A stretch of DNA of 64,000 nt, from positions 806,001 to 870,000 of the forward strand of contig CP085828.1 of assembly GCA_020809705.1 (NCBI GenBank), written 5' to 3'. Every line of letters begins with the position of its first letter. Positions within the stretch are counted from its first letter, which is position 1. Position numbers and translations under genes: made by a program. Positions 1 through 11,731 of the stretch are shown here, one piece after another. A model generated the notes under the pieces. The model ran no database searches and was not told the DNA's origin. It saw only the letters and a list, made by a program, of their open reading frames with translations. The stretch is from Calonectria ilicicola (taxonomy: Eukaryota > Ascomycota > Sordariomycetes > Hypocreales > Nectriaceae).

Positions 1-731
1 TGATATTAGGGCAGAAACCATCTGCACGTAATCGGGCCCTCCTTGTAGGGCAGTTGCGTCTGGAGTCATCGCGGTGATGGATAGAATATTCTCATTTCGA
101 TTGTACACATAAGGTGAAATAATCATGGACTGTGTAGTTTCGATCCCAAGGCTCTCGAAAAGGGCAAGCGTCTTTCCCATTGCGTCAGAATAATCGTATT
201 TTGTCTGATTCGATGATTCTGTGGCAGGGAAAAGTTGGACAATATTATTGACAAACTCAGCCAAAGGTTTGAGCCCTTCGGCTTCTAGTGTCTTGTAGCT
301 GATGCAAGTTCGGTACGCGTTCTGTAGTTTGTTGAAATTTTCCTTGTCAGCCTTGACTTGATCATCTGTCAGGTTGACTGAAATCCAGCCAGCATCCGCG
401 CCGGTAGGATATTTCCCCTCGACGATTTGCTTCGCAGTAGCGGAAATTTCCGTTCCGAGAGCAAATAGACTATTATACCCGTTATTCGACACGGAAAGGG
501 AGTTGTGAGCGGCCCAATTACCGCAAGCGACTGAATACGAGGACCAAATCAGAATTGCATCAACAGTTTTATTTCACAAATATACTTACACGTGTCAAAA
601 TCGGTACAAGGGTCGATTTCATTATAGTTCAAGGCCAGGTTTCCAAGAATTTCAGATGCGATGTGGATGCAGTCGGGAGTCGTGCAAAGGTTGGACACCG
701 CTCTGGCACCAAGACTATTGTATGGTGCCAT
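1..731 (-). CDS. M13 (neprilysin-type) metallopeptidase, N-terminal part, truncated by window edge
   Basis: Two exons are visible, 590-731 and 1-530 (continuing beyond base 1), joined by a 59-bp intron at 531-589 with donor GTAAGTAT and acceptor CAG. The join restores the conserved M13 start: a CTTPDC motif, then PCTDFDTFACGNW, followed by an alpha-helical region containing LQNAYRTC. These cysteines form the disulfides typical of the extracellular peptidase domain. The zinc-binding HExxH and ExxxD motifs lie further 3' and are outside the window. M13 enzymes cleave small peptides at the cell surface or outside the cell. The ATG at 731 gives MAPYNSLGARAVSNL with no signal peptide, so an upstream leader exon may be missing or the protein may be atypical. 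The family call is secure; the start is uncertain. Confidence 0.85.
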
Positions 732-2040
732 AATTAGCGGGCGTTCGAGATAAAGTAGTGAAGAAATATATGTAAAAGGAAGGAAAAGAAAAGTTGATTA
801 TTAAAAGAAATCCCCGCGTTGACAAGGAGTGCGATCTTGTTCTAGGCCTTGGTGTGTCTATCAATGTGGTTTATCCTATGCTTCTTTTCGCAAATCGGTA
901 GCTCTTATATATCTATACTGTCTGCCCTAATTTTTAAAATAGTATTATGCATATTTGTTTGCTTGATTCGCACATGTCCGATCTTGTGTTGCTGCGCTGT
1001 GCACCACGCTGAGGCTGGGTGCACGATGTAGCATCATAGTCGGCAGCACCGGTACGTTAGCAGTTCTGAATGGTCGACGGCCACAGTATCTGCTCAAAAC
1101 CACCAAGGGCGGAGTAAGCACTACCGATATTGTCCAGATTCATGGCGCACGTTAAGTGGCGGAGGTCCCGCGCTCCTATTTTAGGACAGCCAATTGTTTC
1201 GCCCTATAGCAAATATCCCCGATGAAACCTTTCCTGTCAAGAAGCTAGCGCTCTCAACCTTGAATGATAGTTGTTTCGATGCACGGTTACGCTGACATAG
1301 ACGTCATTCCAACAAAACGTTAAATGCCATTGCATGTGACCTGTATGGAAAAGCCTTCGTTCAGGAGATGCTTATTCAAAGTGATCACTGAGAACTCACA
1401 ACTCCTGATATTGAACCTTAGAAGCTGTATGATGCATTCTATGTGCAGAGCTGAGCGGAATTTCCGTTTCGTGCATGACTCCTATGGCCGTTGTGTTGCG
1501 CTGACGAAACATGAGAATGATCGCATATATAGAGATTCGCCACACCAAACGATTGATCAAGCAAAGCAAACTTTTCCATGTAATGAGCGTATCACCGATA
1601 CTTTCATGTAATATTAAAAAGAACCGTCTGTTATTGGTTTAATGAGCCATGGCCCCCAAAACTTCACATGTCAATTTGGCAAACATCAGCCACATTGATG
1701 AAGCAGCTATGAGAGACTCTCTATTGGATTTCTTCAAAATTAGTAGACATAATTCTAATAAATCTTAATGGACGTTCCGTAGTAGAATTGCGGCGTATCC
1801 GCAGCTTATTCATCGGGGATTAAGCTGACCTATGGACATAGGTCCTCCAATCCGTAGTTCCAAGATAACCGCATGGCATTCATATTATTGCCCCAGTCCG
1901 AACCACTTGTAAACGACACAGGCAGTTATTCTTGTGCCTAGTGGAGTTGTTCAGAAACAGAAGTCCCAGTATAAAGTTTGTAGGACCCACCGCAGCTGAA
2001 ATTCACCGACCAATCTACAGCCAAGGTAAAGCTGCAGTGC
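732..2040. other. Intergenic, no gene recognised
   Basis: This 1.3-kb stretch between the M13 start and the retrotransposon has ordinary base composition. Open frames at 849-1031 and 1324-1611 resemble no family and show no coding signature. It probably holds the promoter of the M13 gene. The AT-rich block starts only after about 2166, inside the left LTR. Confidence 0.6.
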
Positions 2041-2045
2041 ATGCT
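2041..2045. repeat. Target-site duplication, left copy (ATGCT)
   Basis: ATGCT sits immediately outside the left LTR and is repeated exactly at 9793-9797 outside the right LTR. Five base pairs is the usual target duplication for Ty3-type integrases. Confidence 0.9.
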
Positions 2046-2208
2046 TGATACGGAAATGGTGTCAACACATATGGAACCCTGTAAGTGTGTGCCTTAGGCA
2101 CCCTTGGAAGGCATATATAAGCCTGTTACTAGGGTAGATAGAGAAGAAGACATTAACCTTCCTACTATATATTATTAAGATCTTTATTATTTTAATTTTA
2201 TTATATTA
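2046..2208 (+). repeat. Left (5') LTR, 163 bp
   Basis: It aligns base for base, without gaps, with 9630-9792. The outer part (2046 to about 2165) is almost unmutated, including the TGATACGG end. From about 2168 to 2208 it carries C-to-T and G-to-A changes relative to the right copy. The motif GCATATATAAGCC at 2111-2123 is a plausible TATA region for element transcription. Confidence 0.92.
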
Positions 2209-5200
2209 TATAATAGTAATTGCTTTTTCTTGAGATTAGTATTATAATATTATTTTAGGTAATTATATTGAATAATCTTAAATTATATTTTAGTATAATA
2301 TATTATTAGGTTATTTATTAATTAATTAATAAGAAAAATATCTATAATGATTTTTATAAATTTATTTTTAGAATTTTTCTTTAGAATCTTTTTTTATATA
2401 GAGAATACTTTATTTAATTATTTATATAATTTAAAGAAAATATTAATTATTAAAGATTATAGGATAATTTTAAGTTATTTTATAAAATTATAAAAAGGAT
2501 TTTTTTATTATAAAAGTAAAATTTAAAATTATTAATATTATTTTTATTATAATAAATTATTTAACTTTTATAATAATTATAATAATTTAATTATAAGTTT
2601 ATATTTTTATTAATTAATATTATTTTATACTTTATAATTATTATTTTAATTTATTTAAAATAAATATCTTCTTATATTACTACTCCCCTATTATTAAATA
2701 AGCTTATAATAATATAATAAGACCTACTACCTTAACCTTAGCCTTAATAAAGCCTATATCTTTTTAAAAAGAAGAAGATCTCTCCCTAGTAAACCTAATC
2801 CTTGGAAAAGATAGGGATAAAGAGGTAGGATTTATAAAGGATAATATCTCCTAGCCTTAGCTAGAGCTTTAAAGAGTTAAGATTGTTAATTGAAGGGTAT
2901 TTATTATAAAATTTAATAAATAATATAAAGATTAGTTTTTAGATAGAGAGAAAGTAAGAAGAGTTATAAAATAAGGAGTTTATTATAATAAATTAATATT
3001 TAAAAAATAATTAATAAAGATTTTTAATAAATTTATTTTTTAAGATACTATCTTTATTTAATAAATAAGAGATTATATAAATAGTACTATTAAATAAGGT
3101 TATTAGAATACTATTATTTTAGCTAATATATCTTAAGCTAAGACTTAGTATCTAGATGTCTTAGTAATTTAAAGATAAGAAGCTATTAAATATATTATAT
3201 TCTTAAATTTCTCTAGATTTCTTATAATCTCTCTTAATAAGATATTATAGTCTAATAATATACCTATAAATACTATTATATCTAATTTACTTATTCTAAA
3301 AAACCTAATCTTTACAAACAAGCAAAGACCTAAGCAATAGAGCAACCCCTCTAGCCTAAGGAAGGCTAGCTACTTTACCCAATCAATTTAATTAACTTAG
3401 GGGGGAAGCTTAGTATACTTTAGCCTAAATACCTCTAGTAGTAGAAGATCATAAACCCTAGCCCACTTAGGTAAGCGCTACTATAAATCGGTATAACCAT
3501 AAGCTAAGTATAATAATAATAATTATCCAAGTAATTTATTATCCTTTTCTAGTTTATTGGACTTTTTAGATATAAGCCTTAGTTTATTATAATATATTTA
3601 ATCTTATATATTACTCTTAATAAGTAGTTAGGTAGATAGAAGATAAGTTAAGTATGATACTATCAGAACCTTTAATCTAGATTTCAAGGACCCTAGGAAG
3701 CAAGAACTTATCATTATATAAGGTAAATAACTTTATACTAATATTAGCCTCTTTTATATATACCTTAAAACCTTTAAATGGTTTAGTAAAGATTCTCTTT
3801 AAGAGCACTACCTTATAATACTTTAGGGTATAGTCTATAAGTGATTAATAAAGGAGCTTAATAATAAAAAGTAAGTTAAGATTATAAAGGGCTTTATTTT
3901 TTGCTTTTATTAAGATCTTATAAGGTAATTTAAGCTCTAGAAGTTAGATTTATTAGAAAAGTATATAACTAAGAAATATACATTTAATTCTACTTAATAA
4001 AATATATCTCTTTCTCTTTAAGTATAGTGTAAGGCTAAGCTTACTAAATAAGCTAAAATATAGGTAGATAGAGAGATTCTTAAAATAATCTTCTTACTTA
4101 TTAATTATAAGATTATATACTTACTACAAATTCTAACATCCAAGATAACTATTATTAAGTTTATTTAGAACTATAAGGATTAAAAGAAGAATATTAATAT
4201 AATAATACTTAAAAATAAATAAATAAACTTTTAATAAAGGTACTAGGATAATTAATAATTATATTATAAAAAGAGGTATAATAATATTAATAGATAAGAA
4301 TACTATACTTATTAAAATAATAAATAATTAAATAATTATAATTATAATTACTATTATAAGAATAAGTAATATAAAGATTAGAACTAATCTTAGGAATAAT
4401 AGTACTTTACTAAAGATAGCTTATATAAAAATAAGAAGGTAAAATCTAAAGGCAAATACCTTACTAAGAAGGAACCTACTAATTAAGAATAAGAACCTAG
4501 CTCTAAGGAGGGCAAATTAAGCTCTAATAAGTCTACTACCTCCAAAGCTTCTTAAGATAGATATTATATATTATTATAAAAATAGATTCTATAAAGCGCC
4601 TAGGGAAAGAATAAGTGTACTTAGTATAAGTATGCCTTTAACTTCTTAGTCCTTCTTAAAGAATATATATATATTAATATCTATATAAAACCTACAAAGC
4701 TAGCTAAAAAAGTACTTATAATTCTCCCTAGAGAAGTATATTATAAGGGCTATAAGTAGGACTTCCTCTCTTATAATAAACTCTTTATATATCTTAATAA
4801 AAGGTATTAAGGACCTAGAAGGAAGAAACTTAAGTAATTATTATTTGTAAATAAATTACTTATTTTATATAAAAGGGTAAGAGTAAGTAATATATATTAT
4901 ACCTATATATATATTAAGATTAAGGCTAGTAAGGATAATAAGGAAGAAAAGAAGATCTATACTAATATAAAGTATAGAAACCTTATAATTAATAGGAAGC
5001 TATTATAATTATTTAATTATATTATAAAGTAAAGAACCTTAGTATCTATTAATAATATTAATAGTATAATCTAAGTTAGTAAATAAGTAATCTTTAATAT
5101 ATTTATTAAAGAAACAAATACTAGTAGAACTACTAAGTAAATAGTAAAATTTATAACTAATATATAGATATAAGATAGACTTAAACTAAGGGCCCTCCTT

Positions 5201-8200
5201 GGGAATGGTTTCTTAGATCTTTATAAGATCAACATTATTATATCATAAAGATAGCTCTACTATAATACCTTAGATAACTTCTATATCCCATATTATATTA
5301 ATTATTTAAGGAAGAATATGATTTAATGAGTTAAAGTGGCTAGAGATATAGTTATTCTTGTAAAGTAAGCATATATTATACCAGCAACTTGGAAGGAGGT
5401 TCCTAAAAACCGAGTATTTATATTTTATACCTTTATTAAATATATAATAAATATAATAATTAATTATAATACTTTAACCAAGATTATAATTATTAATAAC
5501 TTTAAAAAAACTATTAAGCTTTACTAAAAGCAAAAGCTTGGTAATATTACTAAGTATAAGAAGGAGTAGGTGTTTATAATCACTATATAGGTTTAAGTAT
5601 TTATAATTATAACTATAATTTATATAATATTTAAAAATAAAGCTCTAAATATAGTATCTAAAGAAAAGGGTATGTTTTTATTATAGATAAGTATTATAAG
5701 ATCTAAGTTTATACTTATCCTAGTTAATATAATAGTTATTATTAATAATTACAAAGTGAATTAGAATTAATTAATAGTGGTTAATATAATTGTGGGATTA
5801 TTTAATAATATTATTTTTACTAATGTATATATAATTAAATTACTTTAAAAATAAAGAAAGAAATTACCCTTAAAAGTAATAGTATATCTTATATAAAAAC
5901 TAAAAACTATTATTATTAAGATAAATAGCAAGACTACTAAGAACTCTACCTTAATATTTAAAAGACAACTAAGTATCTTATATTAAATATACATTTAACA
6001 AACACCTAATCTTCCTAAGATTATTATAATAAAAGAAGTATATATTTATAATTAAAATAATTATTTTATTAAAAAGATCAAGGCCTTAATAAAAAAGTAT
6101 ATTTAACTATAAAATAATATAAGCTTAGTGGAAGTATTAGAAGGTAAAGAGCTATAAATACTGCTTATTAATAACTAATATAAGCAAACCATCTTCTAAC
6201 ACCTTTATCTATCTAGTTTAAGAGATTAATAATTTATTAATATAAAGTTCAATAAACTCTATTAATAAAGTAGATTAGAATAAATTAAAGAACTAACCTT
6301 ATTTATAACACCTATCTTTATTATATAAAAAATAGTTAATAGGGAATTAAAAGGAAGGATAGTAGTAGACCTATATATCCTTAATAAGATTATTATCCTA
6401 GATAATTACTTACTACTAAGATAGAAAGATATTATTTAGGCACTTTAAAAAGCTTAGTATATTATAGTTATTAATATATTATTATTTTTCTTTTAATTTA
6501 AAGTAAGATTAAAGTATTGTGACTATTTTATAATAATTAATTATTAAAGGTTAAAGTGATTAATAATTACTCTAATAGGATTTTAGAACTCTTTAATATA
6601 TATATAGTAGTATATAGACTGTTTATTATACTTATACTACAAATTCTATAGAGCCTTTATTAATAATATTATAATTTTCTTTAAGATAAAAGAAGAATAT
6701 CTTAGATATCTATAAAAGTTATTTAAATTCTTTTAAGAAAAAATATTATTATCTTTTTTAAAAAGAGCTAGATTAAATACCCTAATGTATAGGTACTTAA
6801 CTTTTAAGTAGATGCTTTTAATTTGATTATTATAGAGGAGCGGATTATATTATTTGTAAAATTAGAGTTTTTAGCCTAATTATTAGCTTTAAAGTAGTAT
6901 ATTAGAGTTATAGGATATATTAAATATTTTATTCTATATTATACTTAGCTTATAAAGCTTTTATAAAAATATAAGATTATATTATTAAGAGTAGAATATA
7001 AATAAGGTAAAGTAATTAATAGAAATTCTAATAAATAAAAGGCTTATACCTATATAATATATTATAATCTTATAAAAAAAAAGGTTTATATTTAAAGTAA
7101 TCTAGTATAAAGTAATTAATATAAGAATGTTCTTTTATCTTAAATAAAGTAAGAAATTATATTTTTAAGTAAATATAAGCATTTAGTAAGGCTTTAGAGT
7201 AGTACTTTTCTATTTTAAGGATAATTATAAATAGGATAGGATATTATATATCTTAGTAACAGTAATAAAACCTATTTACTTTCTAAATTACACTTTTAGC
7301 TTAGTAAAAAGAAACTACAGCCTATTAGAACTAAAGATAGTATATTTAGTATAGGTAATTAAGAGATTATATATATATATCCAATTATTAATATACCTAA
7401 TAATTACCTTTATAAATTACTTTATAATAAAATAAATTATAAAGAAAACCATACTTACTATATCTAGTACAAACTAAGTGAACTATAAACTGGTAATTAC
7501 TTCAATCTACTTATTAAAATATAAGCTTAATATATACTACCTTTTAAAAGAGAAGAACTTCATCCTAGACACATTAAGCCACTTAGTAGCCCTAGAGACC
7601 GACAGGAACCAAGCGCAGCTACAACCTGACTATATAGCCCTAGATGATGTGCTAGTGGTAATAGAAGCCCTAATAATAAAGGAGTCTAAGAGAAAGTTTT
7701 AAAAGGAATATCTTAATAATATATACTATATAAAGATTATTAATATAATAATAAGGAAAAAGATCTTAAATCTCTTAATATTTAATAATAAGAATATTAT
7801 AAATATTTTAAAGTATAAAATATACTTTAAACTATATAAAAGACTTTTATACTATTATAGCTAGTTTGAATATTATAGGCTTTATATTTTTTACTTTATA
7901 ATTAATAAATTCCTAAAGATAACTTATAATAATTAATATTACTTTAATAAGGAAAGAATATTAAAAAAGCTATCTAGTCTTTATATTAAAAACTTAATAT
8001 AATAGGCTAGAAAGTATATTTATAAATGTAAGATATACTACCTTAGGTAAATCAATTACCAATAAGCTATTAGAAATTACTTACTAAATAAATCCCTAGT
8101 CCTATCTATATATATAATAATAATAGATTTTATTATTAAACTCCTATTAGTATTAATAAAAGAATTATTATAGATATTAGAAGGATAGGATATCTATAAT

Positions 8201-9629
8201 TAGTTAATAATAGTTATTTATATAGTAAGTAAGAGATACTTATTAATTTTAGGATTTATTAAATATATAAGTAAAAAGTGGGTAATTATATTAGTTTAAT
8301 AGCTTATACTTTTTAATTAAGATATATTAAAAGTTATTATTTTAAATTATAATAGTAAATTTAACTTGGAATTTTAGAGAGGTCTATAGATGAGTTTTAG
8401 AATAAAGATAGTGATAATAATAATATACTATCTATAGATTAATAGATTAGTAGAGAGATATAATCAAATAATTGAAATAATAATATGCTTTTATTATATA
8501 GAGCATTTAATAGAAAATTGGTTATATATCCTGCTTATATTGTAGTAGAATTTAAATAAAGTATTTAATATTATAATTAGAGTCTTTATATATAAATTTA
8601 TCTATAGGATTACTCTCTAAGGCCTAATAGAGTTAGTGTAATTGGTAATAGAAAATGTAGACCTACTATTCCTAAGAGAAGCTATTTAAAAGGAAGTATA
8701 ACTAGCTATAGATTTTATAGTAGCTAAGATGAAGAGATAGTATAATACTAAGTATTAATTAATTTAATTTAAGGTTAATAATAAGGTCTACTTATAACTA
8801 TATTATAAATACTATCTGCTAGGTAAGCCACTATATAAATAATTATAATAATAATTAGGCCTATTTACAATCAAGAGAATGGTTAGTGATCTAGTATATA
8901 AGCTAGATTTACTAGGTAATATAAAAATATATCTAATAATTTTATATTAGTAGCTTATACTAGCCTATACTAATAACTTCTAGTTAAAGGAATCTAGACC
9001 AATTCTTAAAGATAATAGAGCTAATTAGTATAAGGTGAATAAGATCCTTAGCTAGAAAAACTAGCATATTAATAGGCATAATCTAGTAATTATAGAAGAA
9101 TATTAAGTAAATTAAAAAGTTTATAGGCATTACTAAGCTATATAGATCTAGGTAGAGGATATTAATCTAGACTTAATTATAGAATTTTAATATTAATAAA
9201 TTTCTAAAGATAATATCTTTTAATTAGCCTAATAACTTTAAGATTATAATAGGAAATAGGCTAAAGCCCCTATTATTACTTTTAGCCTAGAAGAATCATT
9301 AAAAAACAAAACTATCTTACTACTAAAATAATAATCTAAAAGACCTTATAAATATCTTAAGCTAGATCAGTAGAAGGATAATATAAGCCTAAATCCTCCC
9401 AAGCAGCAACCAGGGCAACCATATAAAACTCCCCTACCAATTATTAATCTAAGATCTAGCCTAGATCCCCTTATAAAGAGACCTAGAGGGCGATCCCCTA
9501 AGAATAAGGTTGCTATTTAGGTAAATTAGAGAAAAAGATTATATAAAATATAAAAATTTAGAATAAAAAGGTATATATAGTATTTTAATTACTAAGAATA
9601 ATAAATGATTTCTTAAATATATTAGGATA
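2209..9629 (+). pseudogene. RIP-degenerate gag-pol region of the Ty3/gypsy element
   Basis: The coding region is destroyed by stops. At 6653-6679 the frame reads AFINNIIIF, where Asn-Asn replaces the Asp-Asp of the RT active site, as expected if GAT became AAT. A leucine-rich segment follows, as in gypsy RT palms. At 7478-7702 a 74-codon open frame survives; it corresponds to the end of RNase H and the linker to integrase and ends in unmutated sequence. Around 8119-8160 the frame gives IIIDF followed by KL, matching the first Asp region of the integrase core. At 9100-9190 a VEDINLDLIIEF stretch after an aromatic-rich segment resembles a chromodomain. Gag should lie between about 2700 and 4700, but I could not identify a zinc knuckle. 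The primer-binding site and polypurine tract are not recognisable. Confidence 0.85.
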
Positions 9630-9792
9630 TAATATAGAAATAATATTAATATATATAGAACCCTGTAAATATATACTTTAGACACTTTTAGAAGGCATAT
9701 ATAAGCCCATTACTAAAGTAGATAGAGAAGAAGACATTAACCTTCCTACTACATATCATTAAGACCCCTACTGTTCTAATCCTACCGTATCA
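9630..9792 (+). repeat. Right (3') LTR, 163 bp
   Basis: This is the partner of 2046-2208. Its inner part (9630 to about 9720) is heavily C-to-T and G-to-A mutated, while its outer end (about 9745-9792), finishing CCGTATCA, is unmutated. The two LTRs therefore carry their mutations in opposite halves, each on the side facing the element interior. Confidence 0.92.
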
Positions 9793-9797
9793 ATGCT
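9793..9797. repeat. Target-site duplication, right copy (ATGCT)
   Basis: Exact repeat of 2041-2045, immediately following the CCGTATCA end of the right LTR. Confidence 0.9.
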
Positions 9798-10039
9798 CAT
9801 GGATGTTTCTTTTTTAGTGTTGTATCTATGCCTTCGGATAAGTCCCTCAGACTCTTCACCCTTTCCTCTCAAAATTTCAATGAGAATTTGACATTTGATT
9901 CATGACTCAAGCTCCCGTTGTACATGTCCCTCTCGGTACATATCAACATTGCACTTGATTCTGATGAAAATAGATGGGTATATATTTCACAGTGCTTCGA
10001 CCCGACTTTGTTTATACATCAAGCACTTTTTTCCTCTTT

Positions 10040-10750
10040 TTATACCCCTCCCATCCCCACATCCCATAACGCATTCCATCTGTGCAAGCTCTCATGCCGT
10101 TTCCGGTCATGATCTCGAGCGAAAGATTTTTTACAAACAGTGCACGTAAACGCATGCCCAATGGTATGAGTTTTGATATGTGCCCGCATTTTCGAAGCTC
10201 GAGTGAATCTCTTGGTGCATAGCTTACATTGAAGCATTTTGGAGGGTTTTCGAGCATGGCTCGGGCTGCTGATGTTTTGGCTGAGTTGGTGTTCCATGCC
10301 TGTCAAGCTCGGGACAACGGCATTATTCACGATAGGAGGTCCCCGAGTTTTTTGATCAGCAAACTCGCTATATTTTACTTTGATCAGTTTTTTTCTTTCT
10401 CGTTTTGACCGTGGTGGATGTGATACACCGCTGTCTATACTGCCGAATGAGGCAATGCTGCTCATAGAGGATGTCCTTGACAGTGACGGCCTCCCCAAAG
10501 TGTGTGACAAGTCGGAAATCTCGGAATCAAATGACGCGTGGGTTGCACGCGAGAAGGTCCCCAGGTCCGCACTTTGGAAGAAATTGAACTTGGCGACGTG
10601 ATTCTCAAAGCCGCTCAGAGGTTGCTCAGACAATTCTGTGGTCGATGAGGTATTTCGGTCGGCAAGAACATTTGATTGGAAGGGAGGGGGAGGAAAGTCG
10701 AAATCTCGATGGCTCGGCATATTCATGTCATGAGACATGTCTCTTGTCAT
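10040..10750 (-). CDS. C2H2 zinc-finger protein, putative transcription factor (236 aa)
   Basis: This is a single uninterrupted frame starting at the ATG at 10750. The N-terminal two thirds is Ser-, Thr- and Pro-rich and of low complexity (residues 1-165), with a basic cluster RSKRERKKLIKVK at about 114-126 that could serve as a nuclear localisation signal. Two classical C2H2 fingers lie near the C-terminus, with Cys175/Cys178...His191/His195 and Cys203/Cys206...His219/His223, followed by a 13-residue tail. Paired fingers with a serine-rich N-terminus are typical of small fungal DNA-binding regulators. No ortholog is recognised. The stop codon is only 247 bp from the retrotransposon, so its 3' region may be affected by spreading RIP or heterochromatin, but the coding sequence has normal base composition and no stops. 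Confidence 0.8.
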   Translation of the reverse strand: MTRDMSHDMNMPSHRDFDFPPPPFQSNVLADRNTSSTTELSEQPLSGFENHVAKFNFFQSADLGTFSRATHASFDSEISDLSHTLGRPSLSRTSSMSSIASFGSIDSGVSHPPRSKRERKKLIKVKYSEFADQKTRGPPIVNNAVVPSLTGMEHQLSQNISSPSHARKPSKMLQCKLCTKRFTRASKMRAHIKTHTIGHAFTCTVCKKSFARDHDRKRHESLHRWNALWDVGMGGV

Positions 10751-11731
10751 CGGTGGAAGAGTGGAGAGAGGCTGAGTATTGAACTATGAAGCAGCGCCAG
10801 TCAGTTTCAATCTCTTCATTTTAGACGCGGTGGATTCGATCGAGTCTACCTATTTTGGGCATTAGGTATGGGATGCATCAATTAGACAAAACCAAAAGAA
10901 GGAAAAGAAGAAGACGAAGCTCATTGTTGTTCGTCTTGACGGAAATGATGGGGTTTCGCTTAGTGGCGGGGTGGCCCCCATCAGCCGTCAGCTTATTTGC
11001 CTTGCCGCCGTCGAGCTCAGCCCCCATACCCTTGTCCATAGCTCGGCTTGTAGTTGGTCATTTCGACGGTGTGCCCACCTATATGCACAGCGAATCTGCC
11101 CTGCCTCGTTCCAAGCTAGGGATTTCGTGTTCCCCCTCGGCTCCCTCTCTCGGGTTTATCAGTACCTGGTAGGTCTTCCCCGGAGTTTAAACTTCATTTC
11201 GGCAAGGTATATATATATAGAATGAGGTGCACCTGGTGTTCTCGGGAGCTTCAGATCTGAGTGATCTCGAGATGGTCACGCGTTTTTCCTCATCAGACTG
11301 GTCATAAGCACTTTACACCGTGCCGGTAAACTTTTTCTCTTTTCTATCTCGCTTGGGGTGGATAATCTGCGCCTTCATCACTGGTGCTACAGAATGAAGT
11401 GTCTCTGCACGATTAGACCCTCAAGGATGACGGGCTGCTGACGAAAAAGAAAGTTGTGGCCTAAAAAACAGAACTCCAATCATGTCGTGTCCTCAAGGTA
11501 GGTCGATATTCATCATCATATTAACTATTCCTATCACTAGCTACTAAGAGCTGTGCGGGAGCACAGCCCTACTGAAATTCACCATTTCTCAGATTACAGG
11601 TGAACTCTTTCTGGCTCGGTCATTCATTTGAAAGCTCCTGAATTCGTAACAGGCTTCAGTAGTGCGTGGTCCCTCGAAGTTGACACAAATTCCAGAGAAC
11701 AGACCAAATTGCAATTTCGGTTCAATAAATT
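10751..11731. other. Intergenic, probable promoter of the C2H2 gene
   Basis: The stretch lies between the start of the C2H2 gene and the stop of NLR1, both on the minus strand. Short plus-strand frames at 10855-11225 are not convincing. A run of TA dinucleotides occurs near 11209-11218. Nothing else is recognised. Confidence 0.5.

Larger units (their letters stand above)
2046..9792 (+). mobile_element. Ty3/gypsy LTR retrotransposon, full length, inactivated by RIP
   Basis: The element is bounded by two 163-bp direct repeats, each reading TGATACGG...CCGTATCA in its unmutated form (8-bp terminal inverted repeats), and by the 5-bp duplication ATGCT. The interior is extremely AT-rich with stops in all frames. 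Differences between the LTRs are C/T and G/A changes only, which is the signature of repeat-induced point mutation. On the plus strand the order is reverse transcriptase (catalytic loop at 6653-6679), RNase H (about 7290-7560), integrase core (about 8095-8260) and a chromodomain-like tail (about 9030-9190). RT-RNaseH-INT order identifies Ty3/gypsy, probably a chromovirus. Insertion is 247 bp from the end of the C2H2 gene. No frame could make a functional polyprotein. Confidence 0.93.

Noticed and set aside
7478..7702. 74-codon frame as an independent gene
   Set aside because: It matches the RNase H-integrase linker of the surrounding gypsy element and lies between its RT and integrase remnants.
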